Source: a virus
Virus record (IMG/VR): IMGVR_UViG_3300030012_002942
Location: 1 to 52,286 of that record
Direction: 5' to 3' (one strand)
Length of the DNA stretch: 52,286 nt
Shown here: piece after piece, positions 27,001 through 33,853 of the stretch
How positions within the stretch are numbered: position 1 is the stretch's first letter
Layout: each line of letters opens with the position of its first letter
Made by a program: the position numbers and the translations under genes
Notes under the pieces: model-generated
Databases searched by the model: none
The model's input: only the letters and a program-made list of their open reading frames with translations
Told to the model about the DNA's origin: nothing

Positions 27001-27428
27001 GCAAAGAAAAGAACCTGCTGGAAAATATTGAGATGTATTCTCCCGAGGGCGATTTTTCGGAGGAGGAAAAGATTGAGCATTTTGCTTCACTCACGGGCAT
27101 CTTCCCCATCCACGAGATTATGCCACAGGAAATCCAAGACAACTTGATGACCCGTGGCTGTCCTCCTATCAGCGAGTACGACCCTGATCTACAACTGGTC
27201 TGGTTCATTCCGAGGGAAGTAAAAATAAAGAAGACCAAGAACGGCAAAGAGTACTGGATTATCCATACCACCGACAGCAACTCACATGACGCTCGCATCC
27301 GTTGTTGGGGGGTGAAAGAAAATGATAGAATTTCTCTTAACAAAGTGTACGTTGCTAACTTAGAATATAACGACAAGTGGGGATTCAGCACTCGCTCAAT
27401 TAAGAGAAGCTTTAGGAGGTTGACTTGA
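24018..27428 (+). CDS. dnaE: DNA polymerase III alpha subunit (family C)
   Basis: The 1136-residue protein is the bacterial-type replicative polymerase. The PHP domain is at the N-terminus (GLHAHSGLSPFDGLGMP and ALTDHGHMNG). The family C core has GLGRGSAAGSLLAYVL, GYPDIDYDVE (two catalytic Asp) and, later, SRHAGGVLVA, FRPGPLS and GYGFNLSHAVSYG. The C-terminal region has the helix-hairpin-helix GIKGLGDSAIDQII and an OB-like end. The start ATG has AAAGG about ten bases upstream. It is likely the main replicase of this phage, in place of a T4 gp43-type enzyme. Confidence 0.92.
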   Translation: MSQRIESKIPFVGLHAHSGLSPFDGLGMPGEHMDFVYENGMNAHALTDHGHMNGLSFQIEHLKKMRADGKEFKAIYGCESYFIKSHRKWRQMYEEHKANQKRQKKEEYGMVVETEDRKLKRNPLNDRRHLVMLAQNQTGLNNLFQLVSDSYRPENFYRYPRMDFEMLDKYNEGLIISTACLSGPLFGDFWKHRNDGSDHVLSAMRNTIAQFKEIFGDRFYGEIQWNDIPEQHEGNNLIIQACMEMGVEVISTSDSHYPRPELWKDREMYKRIGWGGKAPYGDEDANKLPESVEEIGYELYPRNGDQMWEAYKKYSKRSKIEYEDHFVRDSIERTHHIAFDLIEDFIPDSEVRLPEFVVPEGKTAIQALTGDALKGLKNKGLTDSEYVDRLKYELNIIKERGFAQYFLTMKAISDKAQEQMLVGLGRGSAAGSLLAYVLDITQIDPIKYNLQFERFLTKGGAGYPDIDYDVEEPMLLKQQLADEWGQTTVVPISNFNTLQLRSLIKDIGKFYGVPFTEVNKVTSVMMNEATPLAKKARGQTAGVYTPTFDEVKEYSETLQDFFQKYPHIATHVDNLFGNMRSISRHAGGVLVAENLDRHMPLINSGGVIQTPWSEGQNVRHLEPLGFIKFDLLGLSTLRMISGAVRHILKRHHGIEDPTFAQVKEYYNKNLHPDVIDFDNQEVWREVFHKGKWAGIFQMTNGGAQNFCQQAQPESLLDFAAVTAIFRPGPLSAKAHNLYVANKNNPSQVHYEHPIIKEVLGDTYGLLVFQEQLAMLAHKLGDNLSLDEGNLLRKVLTKKGTGKDSVKTKLYNKFVKGCNSHGLSEEVAKNLWAKMEYFSGYGFNLSHAVSYGAVSFQCAWLSYYYPAEWMAAFLDKEPEDRKAQAINTAKSFGFDIVPPSINKSGRVWEISDDCKTLIQPLAGIKGLGDSAIDQIIDNRPFESIENFLFNENIVYSKLNKKALDVLVRSQSLTELMDDRFTGLRHFWSAIAVDRPRKEKNLLENIEMYSPEGDFSEEEKIEHFASLTGIFPIHEIMPQEIQDNLMTRGCPPISEYDPDLQLVWFIPREVKIKKTKNGKEYWIIHTTDSNSHDARIRCWGVKENDRISLNKVYVANLEYNDKWGFSTRSIKRSFRRLT

Positions 27429-27598
27429 CAGATCCTCTTCAACCTGGAGATAAAGTCAGGTGTCTTGTGTGGGAACTGCTTTCTTTGTGCGACAGAGAAG
27501 GTGTAATATTGGAAATAGATAAAGATGAGTGTCTGGTTCAGTTTGAAACAAAGACTTTCAAGATGAACCCTAAATTTTTAGCGCCTTTAGGAGAATAA
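27425..27598 (+). CDS. Small SH3/KOW-like protein, 57 aa
   Basis: TTG start at 27425 overlaps the dnaE stop, with AGGAGG at 27414-27419 as ribosome site. The sequence PLQPGDKVRCLVW… GVILEIDKDECLVQFETK has the small beta-barrel pattern (P-G-D-x-V-R, then strand, strand) shared by many tiny genes at 30081-33853 and 50549. The role is unknown. Confidence 0.6.
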   Translation: MTDPLQPGDKVRCLVWELLSLCDREGVILEIDKDECLVQFETKTFKMNPKFLAPLGE

Positions 27599-27599
27599 A

Positions 27600-28175
27600 A
27601 TGGCTAATAATGTTTCGTTTAGAGTATCGTTTGAACAAATTAACAAAGAAGCAGCGGCAAAGCTTCAGGAGATGTACAAACGCTTCAGGACTGATGACTG
27701 CAACTTCAGTGATATGTATGTTGATGGCGAAGAGGGGTCTCCAACATACGAAGAGACTTGTACTCGTACTTGGAATACAGATAATATCGGCTCAAAGTGG
27801 TGTTATCTCGAAGAGTATGATGAGTATGGCTTTTTTGGCAAAAGTGCTTGGGCTGCACCTGAACAAGCACTTTATTGGCTTGCTGAACAACTAGGAGAAG
27901 TAGACCCAGAACTTCTAATGACTGCTTCCTACGAAGACGAGGGTCCAAACTTTGCTGGATGGATGGTGTTTGACGGCGTTGATATGTGGGATGAGGACTA
28001 CAAAGACGACGTCCAGCTTAGAAAGGTCATTGGCGAAATGAACCCTGATGTCAACGTTGAGGATGAGGATGAATACTATGAGGTTCTCTGGGACGGCGTG
28101 TATGAGTGGCAGAGTGACAACTTCAGCAGAGTAGAGAAAGAAATATTCAACTCAAGGGATTTTGAAATTGATTGA
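27600..28175 (+). CDS. Api92-like (YubB ferredoxin-like) protein
   Basis: The 191-residue, very acidic protein contains NIGSKWCYLEEYDEYGFFG, then SAWAAPEQALYWLAEQLGEV and MTASYEDEGPNFAGWMVF, the order found in phage Api92-like proteins (N-x-G-x-K-W, then S-A-W-x-x-P, then D-E-G-x-N-F-A-G). Their function is not known. ATG follows GGAGAAT at 27590-27596. Confidence 0.65.
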   Translation: MANNVSFRVSFEQINKEAAAKLQEMYKRFRTDDCNFSDMYVDGEEGSPTYEETCTRTWNTDNIGSKWCYLEEYDEYGFFGKSAWAAPEQALYWLAEQLGEVDPELLMTASYEDEGPNFAGWMVFDGVDMWDEDYKDDVQLRKVIGEMNPDVNVEDEDEYYEVLWDGVYEWQSDNFSRVEKEIFNSRDFEID

Positions 28176-28737
28176 TGGAAAAGAAATAATAAAAGACGAA
28201 GAAAACTGTTACAACTGCGGTTGCAATCTAAAACCTATATGTCCAGATCATGAGGACGAAAAAGAAGAGAATAAAATGAGAGTAAGAGTACAAAAAGTTC
28301 ACACTAATGCTAAAATGCCTGCAAGGGCTCACAAGACTGATGCGGGGATGGACTTGTTTTTTTGTCCCGCACCTAAACCCGAACTTGATTCTCAGATCGA
28401 GACGGTACTTCCTTTTGGGTCATCAGTCATTCCAACTGGTCTAAAGATTGAGGTGCCCGAAGGTTACATGCTAGAGATTAAAAATAAGTCTGGTATCGCA
28501 TCAAAGCGTGGACTGATCGTGGGAGCCTGTGTTGTTGATCGAGGGTATACGGGCGAGATTTTTGTAAATCTTCATAATGTGACTCACCGTAACCAAACAC
28601 TTCACGAAGGCGATAAAATCGCTCAAGCTGTCTTTGTAAAAGTTGAGACTGACGTGCGATTGGTTGAAGCTGATCACATTTATGATGAGGATACCACCCG
28701 TGGTGACGGCGCTTTGGGATCAACAGGCGACCGATAG
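28162..28737 (+). CDS. dut: dUTPase, with a Cys-rich N-terminal extension
   Basis: All five dUTPase motifs are present: DAGMDLF, NKSGIASKRG, VVDRGYTGEI, GDKIAQAVF and RGDGALGSTG. It splits dUTP to dUMP and diphosphate, keeping uracil out of DNA. The usual core (about 150 residues) would start at ATG 28276, which has AGAAGAG upstream. In frame before it, from TTG 28162, are 38 residues with CYNCGCNLKPIC, a possible zinc-binding knuckle. Whether the extension is made is uncertain. It lies before the aminotransferase gene. Confidence 0.85.
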   Translation: MKLIDGKEIIKDEENCYNCGCNLKPICPDHEDEKEENKMRVRVQKVHTNAKMPARAHKTDAGMDLFFCPAPKPELDSQIETVLPFGSSVIPTGLKIEVPEGYMLEIKNKSGIASKRGLIVGACVVDRGYTGEIFVNLHNVTHRNQTLHEGDKIAQAVFVKVETDVRLVEADHIYDEDTTRGDGALGSTGDR

Positions 28738-28785
28738 CCTAAGCTGAAAACTACTTACTCTTGGACTTTACCAAGGGAGCGTAGA

Positions 28786-30039
28786 ATGGCTAACGACACA
28801 TTCAGGCAAGTCCCCAGAACAGGGGTGGTATACGTTGTACAAGAGGCATCCAAACTAGGTTTTTACAGAGGTAATCCAGATTGGGTAAACTTTGGTCAAG
28901 GTCAACCACAAACTGATTTCATTGAAGGCGGCGTAGAGAGAATACACAACATTCCAGTAGTCGATGCTGACAACGAATACGCCCCTGTTTCGGGACTCCC
29001 TGAATTACGGGAAGCAATAGCAAATTATTATAATGAAACTTTCCGCAAGAACAAGAAATCAAAATATACAGCCAAAAACGTTTCTGTCGTATCAGGCGGT
29101 AGGCTCGCCTTAGCAAGACTGGCTGCTTCCTTGGGGAATATTAATCTTGGACACTTTGTTCCAGATTACACTGCCTACGAAGAACTGCTTTCTACATTTA
29201 ATCGCTTCAATCCCATTCCGATTCTGCTTGATCCTGAGAAGGGTTATGCTTTCACAACAGAGGACCTTAAAAGAGAGGTCCACGGACGAGGCTTGGGAGC
29301 CGTACTGGTTTCTAACCCTTGTAATCCCACTGGCAAAACTATTAAAGGCTCTGCCCTGCGTGATTGGGTGAAGATCGGTCGTGAGTTTGACTGCTACATG
29401 TTGATGGATGAGTTCTATAGCTCTTATGTTTATTCTGGGTTGCGTTTAGACGAGACACTCAGCGCCGCCAAATATGTTAAAGATGTGAACGAGGACCCAG
29501 TGGTCATCCTAGATGGTGCGACCAAAAACTGGCGTTATCCTGGCTGGCGTATTTCTTGGATCGTCGGACCCGAGCATGTCATTGAGAGCGTCACCAGTGC
29601 GGGCAGCTTTCTTGACGGCGGTGCTTGCCGTCCAGCCCAACGAGCCATCGTCCCATTGTTGGAGCCAGCCAAGATGAAGCAGGAGACTGCTGCCCTCAAA
29701 GCAAACTTCAGGGAAAAAAGAAGAATAATGTTAGACGGTCTACAGAAGATCGGCGTGACCTTTGAGCGTGAACCTGATGGAGCTTTCTATGCCTGGGGGA
29801 ATGTGTCAGCATTGCCAGAAGGAATCAATAACGGTATGAAGTTCTTCCGAGCCGCTCTCGAAGAGCAGGTCATTGTCGTTCCTGGTGAGTTCTTCGATGT
29901 GAATCCAGGCAAGCGTCGGGGCAAGTCATCTTCACGTTTTGACCAGCACCTGAGATTTTCTTATGGTCCCGATATTGAGATTATCAAAGAAGGAATAAAA
30001 AGGCTCCAAAAGGTAGCAAGCAATTGCACAAAGACTTGA
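28786..30039 (+). CDS. PLP-dependent aminotransferase, class I/II
   Basis: The 417-residue protein has the fold-type I aminotransferase signs: NEYAPVSGLPELREAIANYY, SNPCNPTGK, MDEFYSSYVY and the PLP-lysine segment DGATKNWRYPGWRISW. The C-terminal RFSYGPDIE is the usual Arg strand. It moves amino groups between amino acids and keto acids; substrate is unknown. Such genes are rare in phages; here it sits between dUTPase and a sigma-70-like promoter and could supply a modified-base pathway or host metabolism. Confidence 0.87.
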   Translation: MANDTFRQVPRTGVVYVVQEASKLGFYRGNPDWVNFGQGQPQTDFIEGGVERIHNIPVVDADNEYAPVSGLPELREAIANYYNETFRKNKKSKYTAKNVSVVSGGRLALARLAASLGNINLGHFVPDYTAYEELLSTFNRFNPIPILLDPEKGYAFTTEDLKREVHGRGLGAVLVSNPCNPTGKTIKGSALRDWVKIGREFDCYMLMDEFYSSYVYSGLRLDETLSAAKYVKDVNEDPVVILDGATKNWRYPGWRISWIVGPEHVIESVTSAGSFLDGGACRPAQRAIVPLLEPAKMKQETAALKANFREKRRIMLDGLQKIGVTFEREPDGAFYAWGNVSALPEGINNGMKFFRAALEEQVIVVPGEFFDVNPGKRRGKSSSRFDQHLRFSYGPDIEIIKEGIKRLQKVASNCTKT

Positions 30040-30063
30040 CATACTGTTCGCCTGTGGTAATAT
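30036..30063 (+). promoter_or_regulatory. Promoter before the SH3-like/restriction-modification cluster
   Basis: TTGACA at 30036-30041, 16 bases, TAATAT at 30058-30063, with TGTGG just before the -10. Consensus -35. The first gene starts at 30081. Confidence 0.75.
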
Positions 30064-30080
30064 ATTAATGTAAGGAGAGT

Positions 30081-30311
30081 ATGATGCAAGTCGGTAAAAA
30101 AGTAAGACTCACAGGGATTACCCAGCACGGTAAAAACCGTGTTCGGGAACAGGGCGACACTTGGGAAGTTATTCGGATGAACCCCACGGTAGCTTTTAAG
30201 ACAAAAGCCCCTGGTCCATTTATGTTATTGCAGGCTACTCAGTCTATCAACATGCGCTGGGTTTCCACTATCAACGATGATAACTTTTCAGTAGAGGTCA
30301 TTGATGAGTAG
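30081..30311 (+). CDS. Small SH3-like protein, 76 aa
   Basis: Begins MMQVGKKVRLTGITQHGKN with an AAGGAG site at 30072-30077; ATG 30084 is the alternative start. It has the same strand pattern (V-G-x-x-V-R, then W-x-V) as its neighbours, and ends NFSVEVIDE. It may bind RNA or protein as KOW/SH3 domains do, but this is not known. First gene after a strong promoter. Confidence 0.55.
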   Translation: MMQVGKKVRLTGITQHGKNRVREQGDTWEVIRMNPTVAFKTKAPGPFMLLQATQSINMRWVSTINDDNFSVEVIDE

Positions 30312-30531
30312 AAAAGTTAGCCCTTGGCGACACAACCTTCAGGTTGGTGACTTGGTAAGTATGAAGTCTGGTCACATGGCTATTATTATGAAAGTTAGCG
30401 GTTACAGTACTCAAGCTTGGGACACTGAGCCGCTACCACCACCTCGTGTCAAGATTTTTTACTGTGATGACTCTAGCACAGGGTCTTGTAGTTCTTGGCG
30501 GGTAGACAGGGTATTGAATGCAAATCGGTGA
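30304..30531 (+). CDS. Small SH3-like protein, 75 aa
   Basis: ATG 30304 lies inside the previous gene's end. Core pattern VGDLVSMKSGHMAIIMKV then RVKIFYCDD and SSWRVDRVLN. Same family shape as neighbours. It overlaps the next gene by 14 bases. Confidence 0.55.
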   Translation: MSRKVSPWRHNLQVGDLVSMKSGHMAIIMKVSGYSTQAWDTEPLPPPRVKIFYCDDSSTGSCSSWRVDRVLNANR

Positions 30532-30724
30532 TCTAGTAAGAATCTCAGACTGGGATCCTAAACTCCACAAAGGTTGGAACCCAGTGGGACTTGTTATGTC
30601 CCTTCCAGAAGTAAAGAATCACGGCACAACTTGTGTCCTTGTTGACTGGCTTGAATCGCCGGATACTGAATATTATTCCGTTCATCATTTAGAAGTTATA
30701 TCAAAGGTTAGCAGAGGAGAATAG
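30518..30724 (+). CDS. Small SH3-like protein, 68 aa
   Basis: Starts MQIGDLVRISDWDPKLHKGW and continues PVGLVMSL… TCVLVDWLESP and HHLEVISK, the clearest copy of the small barrel pattern: G-D-L-V, then G-L-V, then V-L-V-D-W, then L-E-V-I. A one-base gap separates it from the endonuclease gene. Confidence 0.6.
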   Translation: MQIGDLVRISDWDPKLHKGWNPVGLVMSLPEVKNHGTTCVLVDWLESPDTEYYSVHHLEVISKVSRGE

Positions 30725-30725
30725 A

Positions 30726-31244
30726 ATGGCTGGAGGAATTCAACCTGGAACCACGGCATGGGATAGTCAGTCACTAAAGCACGACAAGGTTGTCCGCTTA
30801 GCTTCAAAGGAAGCAGAGAAAATTCTTCAAGAAAGGTACCCTGGGATCGCACGCCACAATAAGGTAGACAAAGATTCATTGCCAACTGGCTTTGGTGCTT
30901 GTTCTCCCGATGGTGGTGTCTGGTATTATCAAGATAAGCTAATCGCTGCATTTGAAGCCAAAAAGCAGGGACCTCGTGGAAATGCGATTGAGCGTTGGTA
31001 TAAGAACTATTTCTTGATTAAGGAAATCAATGATCGCTGCCCGCTAGTGACTTATGCTATTGGCGAGGGTGTCCGCTACGGCAACCCGATTCACGTCATA
31101 CTGCATGCAGCACACAGAGGACAATATAATACTTTCCGCTCAGACGGTCCATCTTGCTTTCTTGATGAAGAGGGCTTTACATTTGAAGAGATTAGAGATA
31201 ATATTGTTGAGTTCATTGAAGGCGAGATAAAACAATATGACTAA
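30726..31244 (+). CDS. EcoRI-like type II restriction endonuclease
   Basis: The 172-residue protein carries the EcoRI catalytic and recognition blocks: SPDGGV at 60-65 (EcoRI Asp91), FEAKKQG at 76-82 (Glu111, Lys113) and GNAIERWYKN at 85-94 (EcoRI GNAIERSHKN at 140-149, including Asn141, Ala142, Glu144, Arg145, Lys148). EcoRI cuts GAATTC; keeping these residues suggests an AATT-centred site. It is shorter than EcoRI (277). Its stop overlaps an adenine methyltransferase start by eight bases, the classic order of a restriction-modification pair. Confidence 0.82.
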   Translation: MAGGIQPGTTAWDSQSLKHDKVVRLASKEAEKILQERYPGIARHNKVDKDSLPTGFGACSPDGGVWYYQDKLIAAFEAKKQGPRGNAIERWYKNYFLIKEINDRCPLVTYAIGEGVRYGNPIHVILHAAHRGQYNTFRSDGPSCFLDEEGFTFEEIRDNIVEFIEGEIKQYD

Positions 31245-32163
31245 ACCTCTTTATATGTGGGCTGGCGGTAAGACCCGTATGCTGAAGAAGTATGCTGACT
31301 TGCTTGAGGGCGTATCCTTCGATCGATATGTTGAGCCTTTCTTTGGCGGTGGTGCAATGTTTATCTGGGCGTACCAGCAGAATCCTGATGCTGAGTTTAT
31401 TATTAATGATATCAACTCTGGGATTATGAACATTTACACTGCTATTAAAGATGACTGTGATAACTTCACCAAAGTTATGGATATTCTATCAAAAGAGTAT
31501 TTATCACTCCCTAAGGGTGAGACTGACAAGTCATTTGAAAATGAGCACGAAAAGAATTGGGATAAGTTGTATCGCCTCCGCCCGTGCCGCCGATACTTCT
31601 ATTTCAATCTTCGGCAGAAGCATGCCTACGAATATCAGGACTGGGGCGCAACGAAAGAGGCTGCTGTTTTATATTTCTTGATGAAAACAGGCTTTAATGG
31701 CTTGTGGCAAGAAAACAAAAATACCAACGGTCGCTTTGGTACTCCTGCTGGCTTACTGAATCAAAAAGATAAAGTCTATGATAAAGAAGTCGTTGAGTGG
31801 TGGCACACCGCCTTACAGAAGTGTACAATCCTCAGTGACGACTTCGAAGCAACAAAAGAATATATTAACTCTGATACTTTCCTCTTTATGGATCCTCCTT
31901 ATCGAGACAGTTTCACTCAGTACGAGACTGACTTCAATGACGACGAACAGAAACGTGTAATCAGTTTGTTGAAGGTTTGCCAGGGTCACGGTGGAACAGG
32001 GTGGCTCTCAAACAGAGATGCTGGCGACGGCTTTTTCGAAGAGAACGCATCAGAGTTTGCAATGCATAAGTTCCCTGTGACTTATACCGCAGGAAGAAGA
32101 AAGAAAGTCGATGATGGCTTTGAGGCTAAAAAAGCCACCGAAATTCTTTTGGTAACAAAATAA
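31237..32163 (+). CDS. DNA adenine-N6 methyltransferase, D12 class (Dam-like)
   Basis: The 308-residue protein has the D12-class blocks: YMWAGGKTRM at 6-15 (SAM-binding), YVEPFFGGGAMF at 31-42, INDIN at 56-60 and FMDPPYRDSF at 217-226 (the DPPY catalytic motif). Family members methylate adenine in GATC or similar sites. It follows and overlaps the EcoRI-like gene, so it could protect GAATTC, although M.EcoRI itself is of another class. It is also possibly an orphan methyltransferase. Confidence 0.88.
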   Translation: MTKPLYMWAGGKTRMLKKYADLLEGVSFDRYVEPFFGGGAMFIWAYQQNPDAEFIINDINSGIMNIYTAIKDDCDNFTKVMDILSKEYLSLPKGETDKSFENEHEKNWDKLYRLRPCRRYFYFNLRQKHAYEYQDWGATKEAAVLYFLMKTGFNGLWQENKNTNGRFGTPAGLLNQKDKVYDKEVVEWWHTALQKCTILSDDFEATKEYINSDTFLFMDPPYRDSFTQYETDFNDDEQKRVISLLKVCQGHGGTGWLSNRDAGDGFFEENASEFAMHKFPVTYTAGRRKKVDDGFEAKKATEILLVTK

Positions 32164-32182
32164 AATATATTTCCCAAAAAGC

Positions 32183-32210
32183 TTGACCTGTGCTCTCCTC
32201 ATGGTAATAT
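32183..32210 (+). promoter_or_regulatory. Promoter after the methyltransferase gene
   Basis: TTGACC at 32183-32188 and TAATAT at 32205-32210, 16 bases apart, with ATGG before the -10. It drives the second group of tiny genes. Confidence 0.7.
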
Positions 32211-32230
32211 ACTAATGTAAGGAGAGAGTG

Positions 32231-32386
32231 ATGTCAGTTCAAGATCATATTGAAAATATTCTCAACGCCCAGGGCAAGATTGCCATTGACTTTTGGAGTG
32301 CTGCTATCTGCGAGCACCCTCAAGATGCTAAAGCCATCTTGGATGTTGTTGGTGATCACCTTGTAGAAAACTCTAACTGGTTATAG
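32231..32386 (+). CDS. Small helical protein, 51 aa
   Basis: ATG 32231 follows AAGGAGAGAGTG (site at 32219-32227). The sequence starts MSVQDHIENILNAQGKIA and ends LVENSNWL, predicted as two helices with a Trp. No family recognised. The start context is the same as that of the next gene, so the pair may be co-regulated. Confidence 0.55.
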   Translation: MSVQDHIENILNAQGKIAIDFWSAAICEHPQDAKAILDVVGDHLVENSNWL

Positions 32387-32395
32387 GAGAGAGTG

Positions 32396-32653
32396 ATGCT
32401 ATACGGCAAAGAACTTCTCAAGTCAATCCAGAAACGGAGCCGCATCCAGCCCGGTATGTTAGTCAACTGCCGTTGGAGCACGGACACCGCTGAGTTTACT
32501 AAGAAGCTCGCTTTGGTGGTTGAGGTATCTCCAGGCTGTAAGTTTGATCGGGATTACGAAGGGGCAGAGGAGCATCTCTTCTATCGGTGCCAGCGCTTTG
32601 ATGGTGCGCCAGACTTCGTAGACTATGCCTGCAATATGGAGATTGTATCGTGA
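32396..32653 (+). CDS. Small SH3-like protein, 85 aa
   Basis: Start ATG 32396 after GGAGAGAGTG. A short basic N-terminus (YGKELLKSIQKRSR) precedes the barrel pattern IQPGMLVNCRW… KLALVVEVSPG… FYRCQRFDG… NMEIVS. Overlaps the next start (GTG 32650) by four bases. Confidence 0.55.
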   Translation: MLYGKELLKSIQKRSRIQPGMLVNCRWSTDTAEFTKKLALVVEVSPGCKFDRDYEGAEEHLFYRCQRFDGAPDFVDYACNMEIVS

Positions 32654-32832
32654 AGCCAATAAATAGATTTAGTATCGGTGCCCTAGTCAATGTTGATAAG
32701 CATTACAACAAAACTTTGGGTATGATTGTTCGCCAAAGCCGTGGGTACAACTGGATTGTCAAGCGTATGAACGACGGTCAAAATGTTCTAGCCCACGAAG
32801 ATAATATGGAGGTGGTCAGTGAAGCCAGGTGA
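32650..32832 (+). CDS. Small SH3-like protein, 60 aa
   Basis: GTG start, reading MKPINRFSIGALVNVDKHYN, then TLGMIVRQSRGYNWIVKR and NMEVVSEAR. The end NMEV(V/I)S recurs in several neighbours. It overlaps the next gene by 14 bases. Confidence 0.55.
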   Translation: MKPINRFSIGALVNVDKHYNKTLGMIVRQSRGYNWIVKRMNDGQNVLAHEDNMEVVSEAR

Positions 32833-32983
32833 TTTGGTTCGGCACCGAGGGAACAAAAAAGTATATCTTGTACTTAAAGCCCGTGAGGTCAAAGGCGAGG
32901 TTGTCTACGTTCACTTAGAGGGTATGCCCCCAAACCGAGCCGTCTATCTACAATCTCTGGAGATGTTGAATGAAGCCAGGTGA
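32819..32983 (+). CDS. Small SH3-like protein, 54 aa
   Basis: GTG start at 32819. MKPGDLVRHRGNKKVYLVLK then EVVYVHLEGMP and YLQSLEMLNEAR. Its first 22 bases after GTG nearly repeat those of the next gene, a sign of recent tandem duplication. Overlaps the next start by 14 bases. Confidence 0.55.
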   Translation: MKPGDLVRHRGNKKVYLVLKAREVKGEVVYVHLEGMPPNRAVYLQSLEMLNEAR

Positions 32984-32993
32984 TTTAGTTCGG
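32821..32993 (+). repeat. Direct repeat at the starts of two adjacent SH3-like genes
   Basis: The 22 bases at 32821-32842 and at 32972-32993 differ at one place (gaagccaggtgattt then ggttcgg or agttcgg). They encode the shared KPGDLVR starts. This points to tandem duplication in the small-gene cluster. Confidence 0.7.
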
Positions 32994-33167
32994 ATTAAAA
33001 AGTCAGCCATCACCGCTTGGTCTACATTGTGGTTTGTTGATCTTGCTGAAAACAAGTCACCGCTCCTTGTGATGGAACTCGTTAATAGACGCCATTGGAA
33101 AGTAATGAAGCCCGATGGAAATACTTTTTTTGTTGAAGAAGAAAACCTAACGAAGAGGATGTGGTAA
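32970..33167 (+). CDS. Small SH3-like protein, 65 aa
   Basis: ATG 32970; MKPGDLVRIKKSAITAWSTL then LLVMELVNRRHWKVMKPDG and FFVEEENLTKRMW. Close to the preceding gene at its start but divergent later. The next gene's ATG (33167) shares the last base of its stop (TAATG). Confidence 0.55.
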   Translation: MKPGDLVRIKKSAITAWSTLWFVDLAENKSPLLVMELVNRRHWKVMKPDGNTFFVEEENLTKRMW

Positions 33168-33406
33168 TGGAACGAGAAACTTACAACTCACGGCTCAGGT
33201 CAAACCCTGAAGATATTCCTGCCGGCAGCTTGCTGCGGATCAAGAAGCATTGTCGTAAGAATAATATCGTTAAACAAAATGGTGAGCTTGCTATACTGGT
33301 AGAACGTCCGCACGGAACATATATTTCACACGATGTTTTATTCCCCTCGGGTCGCAGAACTATTTTTATACCGATGAACTGGGAGGTAGTTAGTTATGCA
33401 CGATAG
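33167..33406 (+). CDS. Small SH3-like protein, 79 aa
   Basis: ATG 33167 after AAGAGGA is chosen over GTG 33161. The core is IPAGSLLRIKKHCRKNNIVK then GELAILVERPHG, HDVLFPSGR and NWEVVSYAR, the same barrel pattern with a basic insertion. It overlaps the next start. Confidence 0.5.
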   Translation: MERETYNSRLRSNPEDIPAGSLLRIKKHCRKNNIVKQNGELAILVERPHGTYISHDVLFPSGRRTIFIPMNWEVVSYAR

Positions 33407-33653
33407 GATGTGGAAAGTCCAGCAGCCTGGGACTCTCTTACGAGGGCGTAGTAGTCATCAATATGGCAGGCTGGCTTTGGTCCTTGATAAGGCTTACGAT
33501 GGACCCACGCCAAGCAATGGGTATCCTCCCCGTCGGTATGTAAAAATGCAATGGGTAGCAACTGGCGAGCGGTTTGAAGAAATGTTAGTAAATGCTCATA
33601 ATTGTTTTGACATTGTGAGTTCTCATGATACACTGGGACCGGAGGAGAACTGA
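33396..33653 (+). CDS. Small SH3-like protein, 85 aa
   Basis: ATG 33396; QQPGTLLRGRSSHQYGRLAL then VLDKAYDGP, RYVKMQWVATGERFEEML and NCFDIVSSHD. Strands match the group; the loop carrying two prolines is longer. Its stop overlaps the next start. Confidence 0.5.
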   Translation: MHDRMWKVQQPGTLLRGRSSHQYGRLALVLDKAYDGPTPSNGYPPRRYVKMQWVATGERFEEMLVNAHNCFDIVSSHDTLGPEEN

Positions 33654-33853
33654 TGGCTATTACACCTAAGTTCAAGCCAGGTCAACTGGTCAAGTATAAT
33701 CACACTTCCAATCCACTTGTTGGTTTGGTCAAGGCTACACGTCGTGCCCGCCGCCACGGCGACCCTGTGATCGTACTTGTCCAGTGGTGCAATGACCGGA
33801 ACACAGAAGAATATATATATCAAAAAGATTTGAAACTAGTGGAGGACGTATGA
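33653..33853 (+). CDS. Small SH3-like protein, 66 aa
   Basis: ATG 33653 with GGAGGAG upstream. FKPGQLVKYNHTSNPLVGLV then VIVLVQWCNDRNTEEYIYQ and KLVEDV. Last member of the run; its stop overlaps the next start (GTATGA). Confidence 0.55.
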   Translation: MAITPKFKPGQLVKYNHTSNPLVGLVKATRRARRHGDPVIVLVQWCNDRNTEEYIYQKDLKLVEDV

